Shown: positions 7,147-14,896, counted from the stretch's first letter. The stretch: 18,931 nucleotides of DNA from Alphaproteobacteria bacterium (GCA_024279075.1 JAJRRX010000094.1:1-18931); one strand, 5' to 3'. Notes: generated by a model not told the origin, from the sequence alone. A program made the numbers and translations.

Positions 7147-7911
7147 TTACCATTTTCCGGTGAAGGCCCGCCAGTGCAGGGTTGCCGTTTTTCGGGCAGG
7201 GGATTCCTCCAAGAGTCCGGCGTAAATGCTACGGGGGTGCTTTTGGGCTTGGGCCAAGGTGGCATCTGCCCGCCAGCCTGCCAGCAGTGCGGGGGCGGCG
7301 CTTTGGGGCAAACGTGCGCGTTGGCTGCGGGCATGGTGAAGGCGAGCGCGGGCCGTGCTTATGATCTCGGAAATAGGCTCCTTGAACGGTTGGTGCCCGC
7401 GCGCCTTAAGCGCTGGCACGGCGCGCAAAAGGTTGGCCACCCCCGCGCCATAGGCAAAATCGGCAACCACATCCATGGCCTCATCCGGCGCGCCAAGGGC
7501 CTTTGCCGCCAGCGCCATCAGGCTGCCCGAGGTTGCGTCTATATAGGCCTCAAATGCGGCGCGGTTTTCCGGTGGGTCGGCAAATATATCGGCCATTCGG
7601 GCAGCGATCAGTGCATCAAACAAGGGCTTGGGCAGGTTATGGTCAAATATCACCTCACGCAGGGCGGGGAGAATTTCGTGGGTCGTAACCTGCTCGCCTT
7701 TGTAAATCCGGCCAATCTCGTCGGCCCACCATTGCAGGCGCATTTGTGCCACGAGCGGCTCGAGGCTGGCCCAAGGGGCGCGGGCGATCAGCAGGTTTGT
7801 CGCATAGAGCGCCATCAGCGCGCGGCGGGCCTCGGGCGGGGCCGATTGGGCCGAAAGCCAACGGTCATGGTCGCCCGCTTTTACGAGGGTTTCGCAGGCG
7901 TCAAAGCTCAT
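7147..7911 (-). CDS. Squalene/phytoene synthase-fold protein, NDUFAF6-like
   Basis: This 254-residue protein is related to the squalene/phytoene synthase family: ARRALMALYATNL (28-40) and LVAQMRLQWWADEIGRI (53-69) are the recognised blocks. Active synthases carry two Asp-rich motifs for magnesium-diphosphate binding. Here the first region reads LIARAPW and the second reads GAGVANLLRAVPA, with no Asp pairs at either place. It therefore resembles the divergent branch that includes the mitochondrial complex I assembly factor NDUFAF6, which is common as a single gene in Alphaproteobacteria. A non-catalytic or different role is inferred. It is the last gene of the operon that starts with cysS, and a GGGAG ribosome binding site lies about 9 bases ahead of the ATG. 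Confidence 0.88.
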   Translation of the reverse strand: MSFDACETLVKAGDHDRWLSAQSAPPEARRALMALYATNLLIARAPWASLEPLVAQMRLQWWADEIGRIYKGEQVTTHEILPALREVIFDHNLPKPLFDALIAARMADIFADPPENRAAFEAYIDATSGSLMALAAKALGAPDEAMDVVADFAYGAGVANLLRAVPALKARGHQPFKEPISEIISTARARLHHARSQRARLPQSAAPALLAGWRADATLAQAQKHPRSIYAGLLEESPARKTATLHWRAFTGKW

Positions 7912-7975
7912 GGCTGGGGGCTCCCTTTTGCCAGCCCTTGGCGGCTTTGTCGTAGTGGCGCAGATCGTAGTTCAT
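7901..7975 (-). CDS. Possible small ORF, 24 aa, bridging two operon genes
   Basis: The 60-bp gap between the hydrolase and the synthase-fold gene is filled by an open frame of 24 codons. Its ATG overlaps the hydrolase stop as ATGA and its TGA lies 11 bases inside the next gene. The peptide starts MNYDLRHYDKAAKGW and ends QKGAPSHEL; it is hydrophilic and aromatic-rich. The overlap at its start is the same coupling pattern used by other genes of this operon, which is why it is listed. No separate ribosome binding site is clear, and I recognise no family, so it may instead be an untranslated spacer. Confidence 0.3.
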   Translation of the reverse strand: MNYDLRHYDKAAKGWQKGAPSHEL

Positions 7976-8928
7976 GCGAGTGCGGCTTTGATCAGGGCAA
8001 AGGTTTCGGGGGCGTCAACAAGGTCCAGATGGCCGAGGCCTTGCAGGAGGTGGTAAGTGCCTTTGTTACTCGTTTCGCTCATAGTGGGCTGGTATTGATC
8101 CGCGTGGAAGGCCTCGTCCTTGTCGCCTGCGATCAGGGTGAAATCGGGCAGGGCGTTGATGTCTTTCAGGTAGGCAGCGCGGGGGTTGAAGCCGAGCATC
8201 ATCCGGTAGCTATAGGCGCGGGTGGCGGTGTGGCCAAGGGGGCCATTGAGCACGGCATCGGGGAAGCGGAGCTGCAGGGCGACGAGGCCGTTCAGCAGGC
8301 GAATGCGCATCATATTGAGCATGGAAAGCCCAATGATACGGCGGGTGAGGGGGCTGGCCCAAGCGCTGCTAGCCCGCGTGGTGGGGGCGTTATGCTTGAG
8401 GTAGGGGGCGAGCAGGATGGCCTTTGCTATTTGCCCTTTCAGTGCGCCATTGGCAGCGCGAATTACAAGGCCACCACCGGAGGAATGGCCGAGGAGGATG
8501 AGGTCTTGCCCTGTGTTATAGGCTTTGGCGAGATCGGCAAGGTCGTCCTCTAGCTGCTCGATGTAATCAATATCGCCGCGTTTTTCTGGGGCTGCGCCGT
8601 GGCCGCGTAGGTCTGGCACCAGCACCTCGGCGAGGCCCTCTGCCGCCAGTTTTTCCCCGAGCGCGGCGAACTGTGCGCCGTGCCAGCCGGAGCTATGCAC
8701 GAGGATGAGCAATGGCGCATTATGGCAGGGAAAGTGGCGCAGCGGCAGTTTGCTGCCGTCACGCGCGGTGTAGGTTTGGCTGGGCATTTCGGGGAGGCCT
8801 GCGGGCAGGCGCTGGAAGTCCAGCCCTTCGCCGCGCAGGTTTTTTATGGGGCGTTGTGAGGCGATCAGGCCAAGGGCGAGGGTGAGTTGAAAGGCGATGA
8901 TACTGAGGAGAATCCAGAGGATGGTCAT
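7972..8928 (-). CDS. Membrane-anchored alpha/beta hydrolase (lysophospholipase-like)
   Basis: The protein has 318 aa. Residues 1-23 form a hydrophobic helix (MTILWILLSIIAFQLTLALG...), either an N-terminal membrane anchor or an uncleaved signal. The hydrolase domain follows: the oxyanion region is LVHSSGWHG (76-84), the nucleophile elbow is GHSSG with Ser149, the acid is Asp269 or Asp271 in AGDKDEAF, and the base is His300 in GLGHLDL. The PDLRGHG segment (105-111) is typical of serine-aminopeptidase/monoacylglycerol-lipase-like hydrolases. Its start overlaps the methyltransferase stop as ATGA. Substrate unknown; the anchor suggests a lipid or membrane-proximal ester. Confidence 0.92.
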   Translation of the reverse strand: MTILWILLSIIAFQLTLALGLIASQRPIKNLRGEGLDFQRLPAGLPEMPSQTYTARDGSKLPLRHFPCHNAPLLILVHSSGWHGAQFAALGEKLAAEGLAEVLVPDLRGHGAAPEKRGDIDYIEQLEDDLADLAKAYNTGQDLILLGHSSGGGLVIRAANGALKGQIAKAILLAPYLKHNAPTTRASSAWASPLTRRIIGLSMLNMMRIRLLNGLVALQLRFPDAVLNGPLGHTATRAYSYRMMLGFNPRAAYLKDINALPDFTLIAGDKDEAFHADQYQPTMSETSNKGTYHLLQGLGHLDLVDAPETFALIKAALA

Positions 8929-9632
8929 AGCGGCTCCGCGAGGTAAACCACGTAATCGTAGCAGCCGAAATCACTTTTGAAGAGGTCAATTTCGGCTTGG
9001 GTTTCGGCGATGACGTTGTCCATAACAGCGCTTTGCCCTTGTAGGCGGGCAATGTTTTTGCAGAGCGCCGCGTAGTAGCCCTCCCAGCCCGCACGGCCTA
9101 GGGGCTCGGCGGAGAGCACCTTGAAGCCGCAAGCCTCTATGCGGGCGGTGAGGGCATTTTGCGTTGCCATTTGCGGGTAGGCATCAAGCCAGAAAGCCTC
9201 GGCTTTGGGCGTAGGCTGCCCGCGCCAGACGACCTCGGAAAACGCGACTTTGCCGTTGGGGCGCAGGTGGCTGCGCCACGCTTCCAGCGCGGTTTCAATG
9301 CCGAAGAAATAGACAGCCCCCGCGCACCAAATCAGGTCAAACTCGCCATCGACCCAGAGCATATCACCGACCTGAAAATCGGCGTTTAGGCCCCGCGCTT
9401 TGGCGGCGGTGATGAAGGCCTGTTGCTTGTCTACCCCGATGATTTCGGCATTGGGGAGAGCGCGGGTGAGGGTTTCGGTGTCTGCCCCTGAACCGCAGGC
9501 GGCGTCTAGCACGCGGCCCAGCGGTGGCACATCGGCGATTTCGAGCACGTTGAGAAGGCTGTCCACGGTGCCGGGGCCTTCGCGGGGGAGGCCGCTGTAA
9601 AGCTCCATAAAGGCGTCAAATGCCTCAGACAT
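8925..9632 (-). CDS. Class I SAM-dependent methyltransferase
   Basis: This is a 235-residue Rossmann-fold methyltransferase. Motif I is VLDAACGSGADTETL (about residues 41-55) and the acidic end of strand 2 is IIGVDKQQ. The next motifs are FQVGDMLWVDGEFDLIWCAGAVYFFG and the post-motif LRPNGKVAFSEV. The motif order matches the Methyltransf_11/25 group that modifies small molecules. The start is uncertain: an ATG at 9644 (four residues longer) and one at 9632 both overlap the 3' end of cimA; the second was chosen because MSEAFDAFMELY is the natural family start. Its stop overlaps the hydrolase start by 4 bp. The acceptor is unknown. Confidence 0.9.
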   Translation of the reverse strand: MSEAFDAFMELYSGLPREGPGTVDSLLNVLEIADVPPLGRVLDAACGSGADTETLTRALPNAEIIGVDKQQAFITAAKARGLNADFQVGDMLWVDGEFDLIWCAGAVYFFGIETALEAWRSHLRPNGKVAFSEVVWRGQPTPKAEAFWLDAYPQMATQNALTARIEACGFKVLSAEPLGRAGWEGYYAALCKNIARLQGQSAVMDNVIAETQAEIDLFKSDFGCYDYVVYLAEPL

Positions 9633-11244
9633 CCGCCGCCCCATCGCGGATCAGCTTCCAGCGGATGGCGTCTAGCAGGGCTTGGAAAGAGGCATCAACG
9701 ATATTGGCAGAAACGCCCACGGTAGACCAGCGCTGCCCCGCGCTATCCTCTGAATCAATCAACACCCGCGTCACCGCCTCGGTGCCGCCATTGGTGATGC
9801 GGACCTTGAAATCCACGAGGTGCATGTCGTCGATCATGGCTTGGTAGGGGCCGAGGTCCTTGCCCAGCGCTTTGGCGAGGGCGTTTACGGGGCCGCTGTC
9901 TTTACCGTGCTCATCCAAGCTGTCAGAGACCGATAGTTTTTTGATGCCGTTCACTTTTACGGCAACCACGGCTTCGGAAAGCGTCACCACCTTGTTGGCT
10001 TTGTTTTTGCGGCGCTCCACCGTTACGCGGTAGCGTTTGACCTCGAAAAAACGAGGCATTTTACCGAGCACCTCACGGGCCAGCAGATCAAAGCTGGCTT
10101 GGGCGCTGTCGTAGGCGTAGCCGTTATCCTCGCGTTCTTTCACGCGGTTGAGAATCTCCATAAGGGCAGGGTCACCCTTGGCCACGGTAAGCCCCGCATC
10201 GGAGAGCCGCGCCCGCAGGTTGCTCTGCCCCGCTTGGTTGGACATCGGCACAAGGCGGGCATTGCCAACGGTCTCGGGCGGGATATGCTCATAGGTGGTT
10301 GGGTCTTTCAGGATGGCCGATGCGTGCAGCCCCGCCTTATGGGTAAAGGCCGAGGCCCCGACATAAGCTGCACTCGGGTTAGGTACGCGGTTGAGGATGT
10401 CATCGAGCATCCGCGAGAGTTTCGTAAGCCCCGCAAGGCGGCTTTGCGGCACGTTGATGGTGTAGCGGCTGGCGTATGGCTCTTTGAGCAGCAGGGTCGG
10501 GATCAGGGTGACGAGGTTGGCATTGCCGCAGCGCTCGCCGAGGCCGTTCAGCGTGCCTTGGATTTGGCGCGCGCCAGCATCGACGGCTGCAAGGCTGTTG
10601 GCCGCCGCGTGCTCGGTGTCGTTATGGGTGTGAATGCCGATATGGTCGCCGGGAACGCCTGCTTTGATCAGCGCCGTGACGCCGGCCTTGATGTCATCCG
10701 GCAGCGCGCCGCCATTGGTGTCACACAGGACAACCCAGCGGGCACCGGCGTGGTAGGCTTGAAGGCAGCATTTGAGGGCGTAATCGGGATTGGCCTTATA
10801 GCCGTCGAAGAAGTGCTCGGCATCAAACAGCACCTCGCGTTCAAGCGTGCGCAGGTGGGCGATGCTTTGGGTGATATTTTCGATATTGGCAGGCAGATCA
10901 ATGCCAAGGGCGGTGGTGACGTGGAAATCATGGGTTTTGCCGACAAGGCAAATGGCGGGGGTGTTGGCGTTGGCGACCCCTGCCAGCACCTCGTCATTCG
11001 CTGCCGAGCGCCCCGCGCGCTTGGTCATGCCAAAGGCGGTGAAGGTGGCGGTTTGCAGGGTCGGGGCATTGTCGAAAAACTCCGAGTCCGTCGGGTTCGC
11101 CCCCGGCCAGCCGCCCTCGACATAGTCGATACCGAGGGCATCAAGCGCCAGCGCAATGCGGGTTTTGTCCTCGGCAGAGAAATCCACCCCTTGGGTTTGT
11201 TGGCCATCGCGCAGGGTGGTGTCGTAGAGGGTGATGTGGGTCAT
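9625..11244 (-). CDS. cimA: (R)-citramalate synthase
   Basis: This LeuA-like acyltransferase condenses pyruvate with acetyl-CoA to (R)-citramalate, the first step of the threonine-independent route to 2-oxobutanoate and isoleucine. The catalytic HMGL-like TIM barrel begins LYDTTLRDGQQTQGVDFS, whose LRDG supplies a metal ligand and the catalytic Arg, and includes GIHTHNDTEHAAANSLAAV with the metal-binding His pair. The C-terminal part, to WSTVGVSANIVDASFQALLD, is the LeuA regulatory/dimer domain, where isoleucine feedback acts in relatives. The length of 539 aa and the QTQGVDFS sequence fit CimA rather than 2-isopropylmalate or homocitrate synthase. The ATG at 11244 has GGGAG about 8 bases ahead; an upstream in-frame ATG at 11289 overlaps the cysS stop and would add 15 residues. 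Confidence 0.93.
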   Translation of the reverse strand: MTHITLYDTTLRDGQQTQGVDFSAEDKTRIALALDALGIDYVEGGWPGANPTDSEFFDNAPTLQTATFTAFGMTKRAGRSAANDEVLAGVANANTPAICLVGKTHDFHVTTALGIDLPANIENITQSIAHLRTLEREVLFDAEHFFDGYKANPDYALKCCLQAYHAGARWVVLCDTNGGALPDDIKAGVTALIKAGVPGDHIGIHTHNDTEHAAANSLAAVDAGARQIQGTLNGLGERCGNANLVTLIPTLLLKEPYASRYTINVPQSRLAGLTKLSRMLDDILNRVPNPSAAYVGASAFTHKAGLHASAILKDPTTYEHIPPETVGNARLVPMSNQAGQSNLRARLSDAGLTVAKGDPALMEILNRVKEREDNGYAYDSAQASFDLLAREVLGKMPRFFEVKRYRVTVERRKNKANKVVTLSEAVVAVKVNGIKKLSVSDSLDEHGKDSGPVNALAKALGKDLGPYQAMIDDMHLVDFKVRITNGGTEAVTRVLIDSEDSAGQRWSTVGVSANIVDASFQALLDAIRWKLIRDGAADV

Positions 11245-11285
11245 GGGCGTGGCTCCCGTGGTGGGGTTTTGTGTTGGAGATAGCG

Positions 11286-12659
11286 TCATTTCAGAGCCTT
11301 CATTTTTTCGAGGGTTTCTTCGAGATCAACCTCTGGACCTGCGCCAAGAAGCACTTCATCTTTACTCATTTGAACATGGATACCAGCGTCAAGCAAAAGC
11401 GATTTCTGCCGATCGACTTCTGTGAAATCCTTCGTTTCCATTGCCCGTTTCCGAGTTGCGGTTATTTGAAGCCTCAATGCCTCCAGAAGTTGCCCCCCTA
11501 ACTTGTCCCACCCACCTAATTCATCCGTTAAAAGGCCAAGCAGCTTTGCGCTGGCAAGTAGCCCCGCAGCATCACCAGACTTCGCCAGCCCATGCAGCTC
11601 CGCCATCGCCCCCGCTGTGTTCAGGTCATCACTCAACGCCGCCACAAGCGCCGGAGATGGATTGGGCGAAGGGTCAATCCCCTCGGTCAATCCACGCCAC
11701 TTGCGCAGCGTTTCCATTGCCTCCCGCATCTTCTTCTCCGTCCAGTCCATCGGCGACCGATAGTGCGTAGACAACAACACAAACCTTATCACTTCCCCCG
11801 GCACGCCTTTATCCAGCAAGTCCTTCACCGTAAAGAAATTCCCCAAGCTTTTGGACATCTTCTTGCCCTCCACTTGCAGCATTTCATTATGCAGCCAGTA
11901 ATGCGCAAAATCGCCGTGCGGGTTGGCGCAGCAGCTCTGGGCGATCTCGTTTTCGTGGTGCGGGAATTGCAAATCCAACCCGCCGCCGTGGATGTCAAAG
12001 CTCTCGCCCAGCAGGTCCAGGCTCATGGCCGAGCACTCGATATGCCAGCCTGGCCGCCCATAGCCCCACGGGCTTTCCCAGCCGGGCTGCTCGCCCGTTG
12101 AAGGCTTCCAGAGGACAAAATCCATCGGGTCGCGTTTGTAGTCGGCCACCTCCACCCGCTCGCCGGCGCGCATGTCTTCGAGCTTGCGGCCCGAGAGCGC
12201 GCCGTAGGCATTATAAGAGTTCACGTCAAACAGCACGTGGCCCTCGGCGGCGTAAGCGTGGCCTTTTTCAATCAGGTCTGTGATCATAGCCACCATCGGC
12301 CCGATGTATTCGGTTGCCCGCGGTTCATGGTCTGGCCGCAGCGCCCCGAGCGCGTCCATATCCTCGTGATACCACGCGATGGTTTCATCGGTGATATTGC
12401 GGATATCGCGGCCCGTTTCAGCCGCCTTGGCGTTGATCTTGTCATCCACGTCCGTAAAATTCCGCACATAGGTGACCTTGCCATTATACACATGCTTGAG
12501 CAGCCGATAGAGCACATCAAACACCACCACGGGGCGGGCGTTGCCGAGATGCGCGCGGTCATACACCGTGGGGCCGCAGACATACATGCGGACGCTTGAA
12601 GCATCAATCGGCGTAAACTCTTCCTTACGGCGGGTTTTGGTATTGTGGAGCTTAATCAT
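11286..12659 (-). CDS. cysS: Cysteine--tRNA ligase
   Basis: This 457-residue class I aminoacyl-tRNA synthetase charges tRNA-Cys in the cytoplasm. The first signature is HLGN (37-40, a form of HIGH) within CGPTVYDRAHLGNARP, and the second is KMSKS (267-271). The zinc ligands fall at the family positions: Cys28, Cys209 (HIECSAM), His234 and Glu238 (FPHHENEIAQ). The usual DALR-like region follows and the length is normal. It is the first gene of a minus-strand operon; the TGA overlaps the first possible ATG of cimA by 4 bp. The ribosome binding site is weak (GGATACCCT before ATG). The promoter should lie in 12660-12975. Confidence 0.97.
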   Translation of the reverse strand: MIKLHNTKTRRKEEFTPIDASSVRMYVCGPTVYDRAHLGNARPVVVFDVLYRLLKHVYNGKVTYVRNFTDVDDKINAKAAETGRDIRNITDETIAWYHEDMDALGALRPDHEPRATEYIGPMVAMITDLIEKGHAYAAEGHVLFDVNSYNAYGALSGRKLEDMRAGERVEVADYKRDPMDFVLWKPSTGEQPGWESPWGYGRPGWHIECSAMSLDLLGESFDIHGGGLDLQFPHHENEIAQSCCANPHGDFAHYWLHNEMLQVEGKKMSKSLGNFFTVKDLLDKGVPGEVIRFVLLSTHYRSPMDWTEKKMREAMETLRKWRGLTEGIDPSPNPSPALVAALSDDLNTAGAMAELHGLAKSGDAAGLLASAKLLGLLTDELGGWDKLGGQLLEALRLQITATRKRAMETKDFTEVDRQKSLLLDAGIHVQMSKDEVLLGAGPEVDLEETLEKMKALK

Positions 12660-12975
12660 AGGGTATCCAGACGCGGGTTTGCCGCGACAGGCCTAGCATT
12701 TCAAACTCAAATTGAAAACGAAAAACCCGCCGCTAAGAAATTAGCAGATAATTGAAATACAACAGATGCAGATCGAGGTTCTCATGTGAGATTTGCTAGC
12801 AGCTATCAGCGCTTAGCGCAAGTCATCATGAAATATTCACCAATTCAGCTTTGATTCACCTCTCTAAATAATCCGTTAAGCCTTTAATTTTACACACTAA
12901 ATATTATGAAAACCCGGCAGATTGAGCTAAGGCTGAATTTTATAAGCGGTAGGCGCAAGCAAAGGACCGAAGGCC
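12660..12975. other. 316-bp divergent intergenic region between cysS and the Hint gene
   Basis: This AT-rich stretch must hold the promoters of both divergent genes. Visible structures are an inverted repeat TTTCAA-N7-TTGAAA at 12699-12717 about 40 bp ahead of cysS, and an 8-bp inverted pair GCGGGTTT (12673-12680) with AAACCCGC (12723-12730). A GATTC (GANTC-type methylation site) is at 12853-12857. No open frame of note and no clear -35/-10 pair could be assigned. Confidence 0.5.
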
Positions 12976-14250
12976 ATGAGTAGCTATGAAATAACATTTT
13001 ATTCTCGGGAAGATGTAACTTTTGGCCGAGATGATGACGGGAATTTTACGGTAACGGTCAATGAAGGGGCTACGCCGGATACGATAAAAATTGTCGATAA
13101 TGACGAAGACGGCGGCGACACCTTTTCTGGCAGTACCAAGGCGGGGGACACCGACCAAGAGGCATATGGTGAGTCCAACGGCACAAGCTTTGATGGCGAC
13201 CCTATACAACCCCTAGCAGCCTTGCCCGCGCAGGACGACCCTGACGATCAAGTTATGGCTATCGGGGTGGGAGACCCGGTTCACACGGTTGGCTATGCCT
13301 TCACCTATGAACCTGTGCCGGGGGAAACGGTGTCATTTGACTATGACAGTTATACAAATGAGCCGAGCTATGAGTCTGACGAGCTCTATGTCGAAGATGA
13401 AACGAGCGACCCGGATTCTGACGATGATAAGACGGGCTCCGGCGCGTCGGGTCAGGACGATGACGATGACGAGGAAAGCTCCGGCGCGTCTGGTCAGGAT
13501 GATGACGATGATGAGGAAAGCTCCGGCGCGTCTGGTGTATCTAGCGGGGGTAGCGAAGCGTCTTCGACGAGCGGCGGGTCCGACTCTTCCGAGCCATCGC
13601 ACACGAGCGAACCGTCTGATGGTAGCTCTGAGGCTTCGGAACCATCGGGCACAAGCGGCCCTTCCGGTGGGGGGGCTGAACCATCAAGCCCGCCTTGCTT
13701 TACCCGTGGCACCGCTATTCGCACAGCGCATGGCGAGGTATTTGTAGAGGATCTTGTGGTTGGGGATAGGGTTTGGACCGAAGCGCACGGCCTACAGCCT
13801 GTCCGCTGGGTTTTCCAGCGTGAGGTGGCGGCCAAAGGGGCCTTTGCGCCCATTCGAATTTGCGCCGGCGCCCTGAATGCGGATCGTGATATTTTGGTTT
13901 CTCCTGCGCATCGCATGCTGGTTTCAGGGCCGGAAATCGAGTTGCTGTTTGGCATTCCCAAAGCCTTGGTTGCGGCCAAAGATTTGGTGAATGACAAGTG
14001 CATTTACCGTGAAACCACGTTGGAAACCGTGGAGTATTTCCATATCTTGTTTGACCAGCATGAGGTTTTAGAGGCCCACGGCACCCTGTCAGAGAGCTTC
14101 TTTCCGCTTGGTGCGGCGATAGAGGATTTTGGCTCCGAGCAGCGCGCTGAGCTTTATGCGCTTTTCCCCGAGTTGGAAATGGGCAGCCACAATTACAGTG
14201 TGGCATACCCGAGCTTGCTTGCGCATGAGCTATCCCTCATTGTGCGTTAG
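12976..14250 (+). CDS. Hint-domain protein with acidic, Ser-rich N-terminal region
   Basis: This 424-residue protein has two parts. Residues 1-240 are acidic and low in complexity, with many Asp, Glu, Ser and Gly residues, a 14-residue repeat at about 155-187 and a Ser/Pro/Gly linker up to 240. Residues 241 to about 380 are a Hint_2 (Hedgehog/intein-like) domain: Cys241 in CFTRGTAIRTAHGEVFVEDL, then GDRVWT, LQPVRWV, DILVSPAHRML (His312), and YFHILFDQHEV followed by SESFFPLG (373-379). The domain may act in self-processing, but no classical C-terminal His-Asn splice junction is obvious. There is no signal peptide; type I secretion is plausible for such acidic roseobacter proteins but no RTX nonapeptides were found. 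AAAGGA and AAGG precede the ATG. It is convergent with the PepSY gene, with a 4-bp overlap. Confidence 0.9.
   Translation: MSSYEITFYSREDVTFGRDDDGNFTVTVNEGATPDTIKIVDNDEDGGDTFSGSTKAGDTDQEAYGESNGTSFDGDPIQPLAALPAQDDPDDQVMAIGVGDPVHTVGYAFTYEPVPGETVSFDYDSYTNEPSYESDELYVEDETSDPDSDDDKTGSGASGQDDDDDEESSGASGQDDDDDEESSGASGVSSGGSEASSTSGGSDSSEPSHTSEPSDGSSEASEPSGTSGPSGGGAEPSSPPCFTRGTAIRTAHGEVFVEDLVVGDRVWTEAHGLQPVRWVFQREVAAKGAFAPIRICAGALNADRDILVSPAHRMLVSGPEIELLFGIPKALVAAKDLVNDKCIYRETTLETVEYFHILFDQHEVLEAHGTLSESFFPLGAAIEDFGSEQRAELYALFPELEMGSHNYSVAYPSLLAHELSLIVR
13438..13536 (+). repeat. 42-bp tandem repeat encoding SGASGQDDDDDEES
   Basis: Two complete 42-bp units (13438-13479 and 13480-13521) are followed by a 15-bp partial third unit, all in frame inside the Hint gene. 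The two units differ at only 3 bases and all three changes are synonymous, so the peptide unit is identical. This points to a fairly recent duplication with selection for, or little time to change, the acidic peptide. Confidence 0.92.
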
Positions 14251-14873
14251 GGGTCCTGACGCATAGCGGGGGCCTTGGTGCCGGGCTTTAGCTTGGCAAC
14301 AGATCGCTTGATCTTTTTAATACGTGGCGCAAAAAACAGCCACAGCCCAGAGAGCGAGAAAAACACCATAGCGCCAGCGGTGATATCCGCTAGCCATGTG
14401 CCAAAGGTGGTGCCGAGCCACCCGCGCACATGCAGCCATTTAAACACCGCTTTCCAGTAAATTTTGCGGTGGAGTTGCGTGCCATCGGGTGCAAATGTGC
14501 GGCGGGTGAAATTGGATTTGACATAATAATGCCCGGTGGTTTTGGTCACAATTATCCGGCCTGAATCCTTTTTAAAAACAAAGCTCTCAAAATCATGATA
14601 GGAATCTTCCTTTAGGCTGTTAATATCCTGTTCCGGCCAATATTGCTGTGCGATAATAAGGGCTTCTGGCAGGGTTACATCTAGGGTTGGCCAGTTTTCG
14701 AATTGGCTTTCATCATAAGATGCGCTGCCGATCCAATCGAGCACCAAGGATTTGTGGTTCAGGTAAAGGCCTGTGAGGCCGATGATAAATATCCACGGAA
14801 ACACGATGATACCTGACCAGCCATGGGTCACGCGGAAAAACTTCTGAATTTTGGCCTTGGTTGCCTGTTTCAT
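14247..14873 (-). CDS. PepSY-associated transmembrane-helix domain protein
   Basis: The protein has 208 aa from the ATG at 14873; an in-frame TTG six bases upstream is less likely. Residues 20-39 (GIIVFPWIFIIGLTGLYLNH) and about 160-182 (TWLADITAGAMVFFSLSGLWLF) are membrane helices. Between them lies an approximately 120-residue, presumably periplasmic, region with the sequence of a PepSY-like domain. RVTHGWSG before the first helix and FKWLHVRGWLG before the second contain the conserved His residues of the PepSY_TM family, which in relatives bind heme or support reduction of ferric siderophores. It ends in the Hint gene's last codons. No TonB receptor or siderophore gene is nearby, so the iron link is only by family. 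Confidence 0.88.
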   Translation of the reverse strand: MKQATKAKIQKFFRVTHGWSGIIVFPWIFIIGLTGLYLNHKSLVLDWIGSASYDESQFENWPTLDVTLPEALIIAQQYWPEQDINSLKEDSYHDFESFVFKKDSGRIIVTKTTGHYYVKSNFTRRTFAPDGTQLHRKIYWKAVFKWLHVRGWLGTTFGTWLADITAGAMVFFSLSGLWLFFAPRIKKIKRSVAKLKPGTKAPAMRQDP

Positions 14874-14896
14874 GCGCAAACGTCCTGATAAATGCG

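Noticed and set aside
7129..8553. A 474-codon plus-strand open frame
   Set aside because: It lies antisense to the synthase-fold and hydrolase genes, both with clear families and motifs; long antisense frames are common in GC-rich genes and its translation shows no domain.
10099..11283. A 394-codon plus-strand open frame
   Set aside because: It is wholly antisense to cimA, whose catalytic motifs are intact; its composition (Gly/Val/Ala/Arg-rich) is that of a shadow frame.
13438..13536. CRISPR-like or satellite DNA
   Set aside because: The repeats are directly tandem with no spacers, in frame and codon-aligned inside the Hint gene, so they are a coding repeat.
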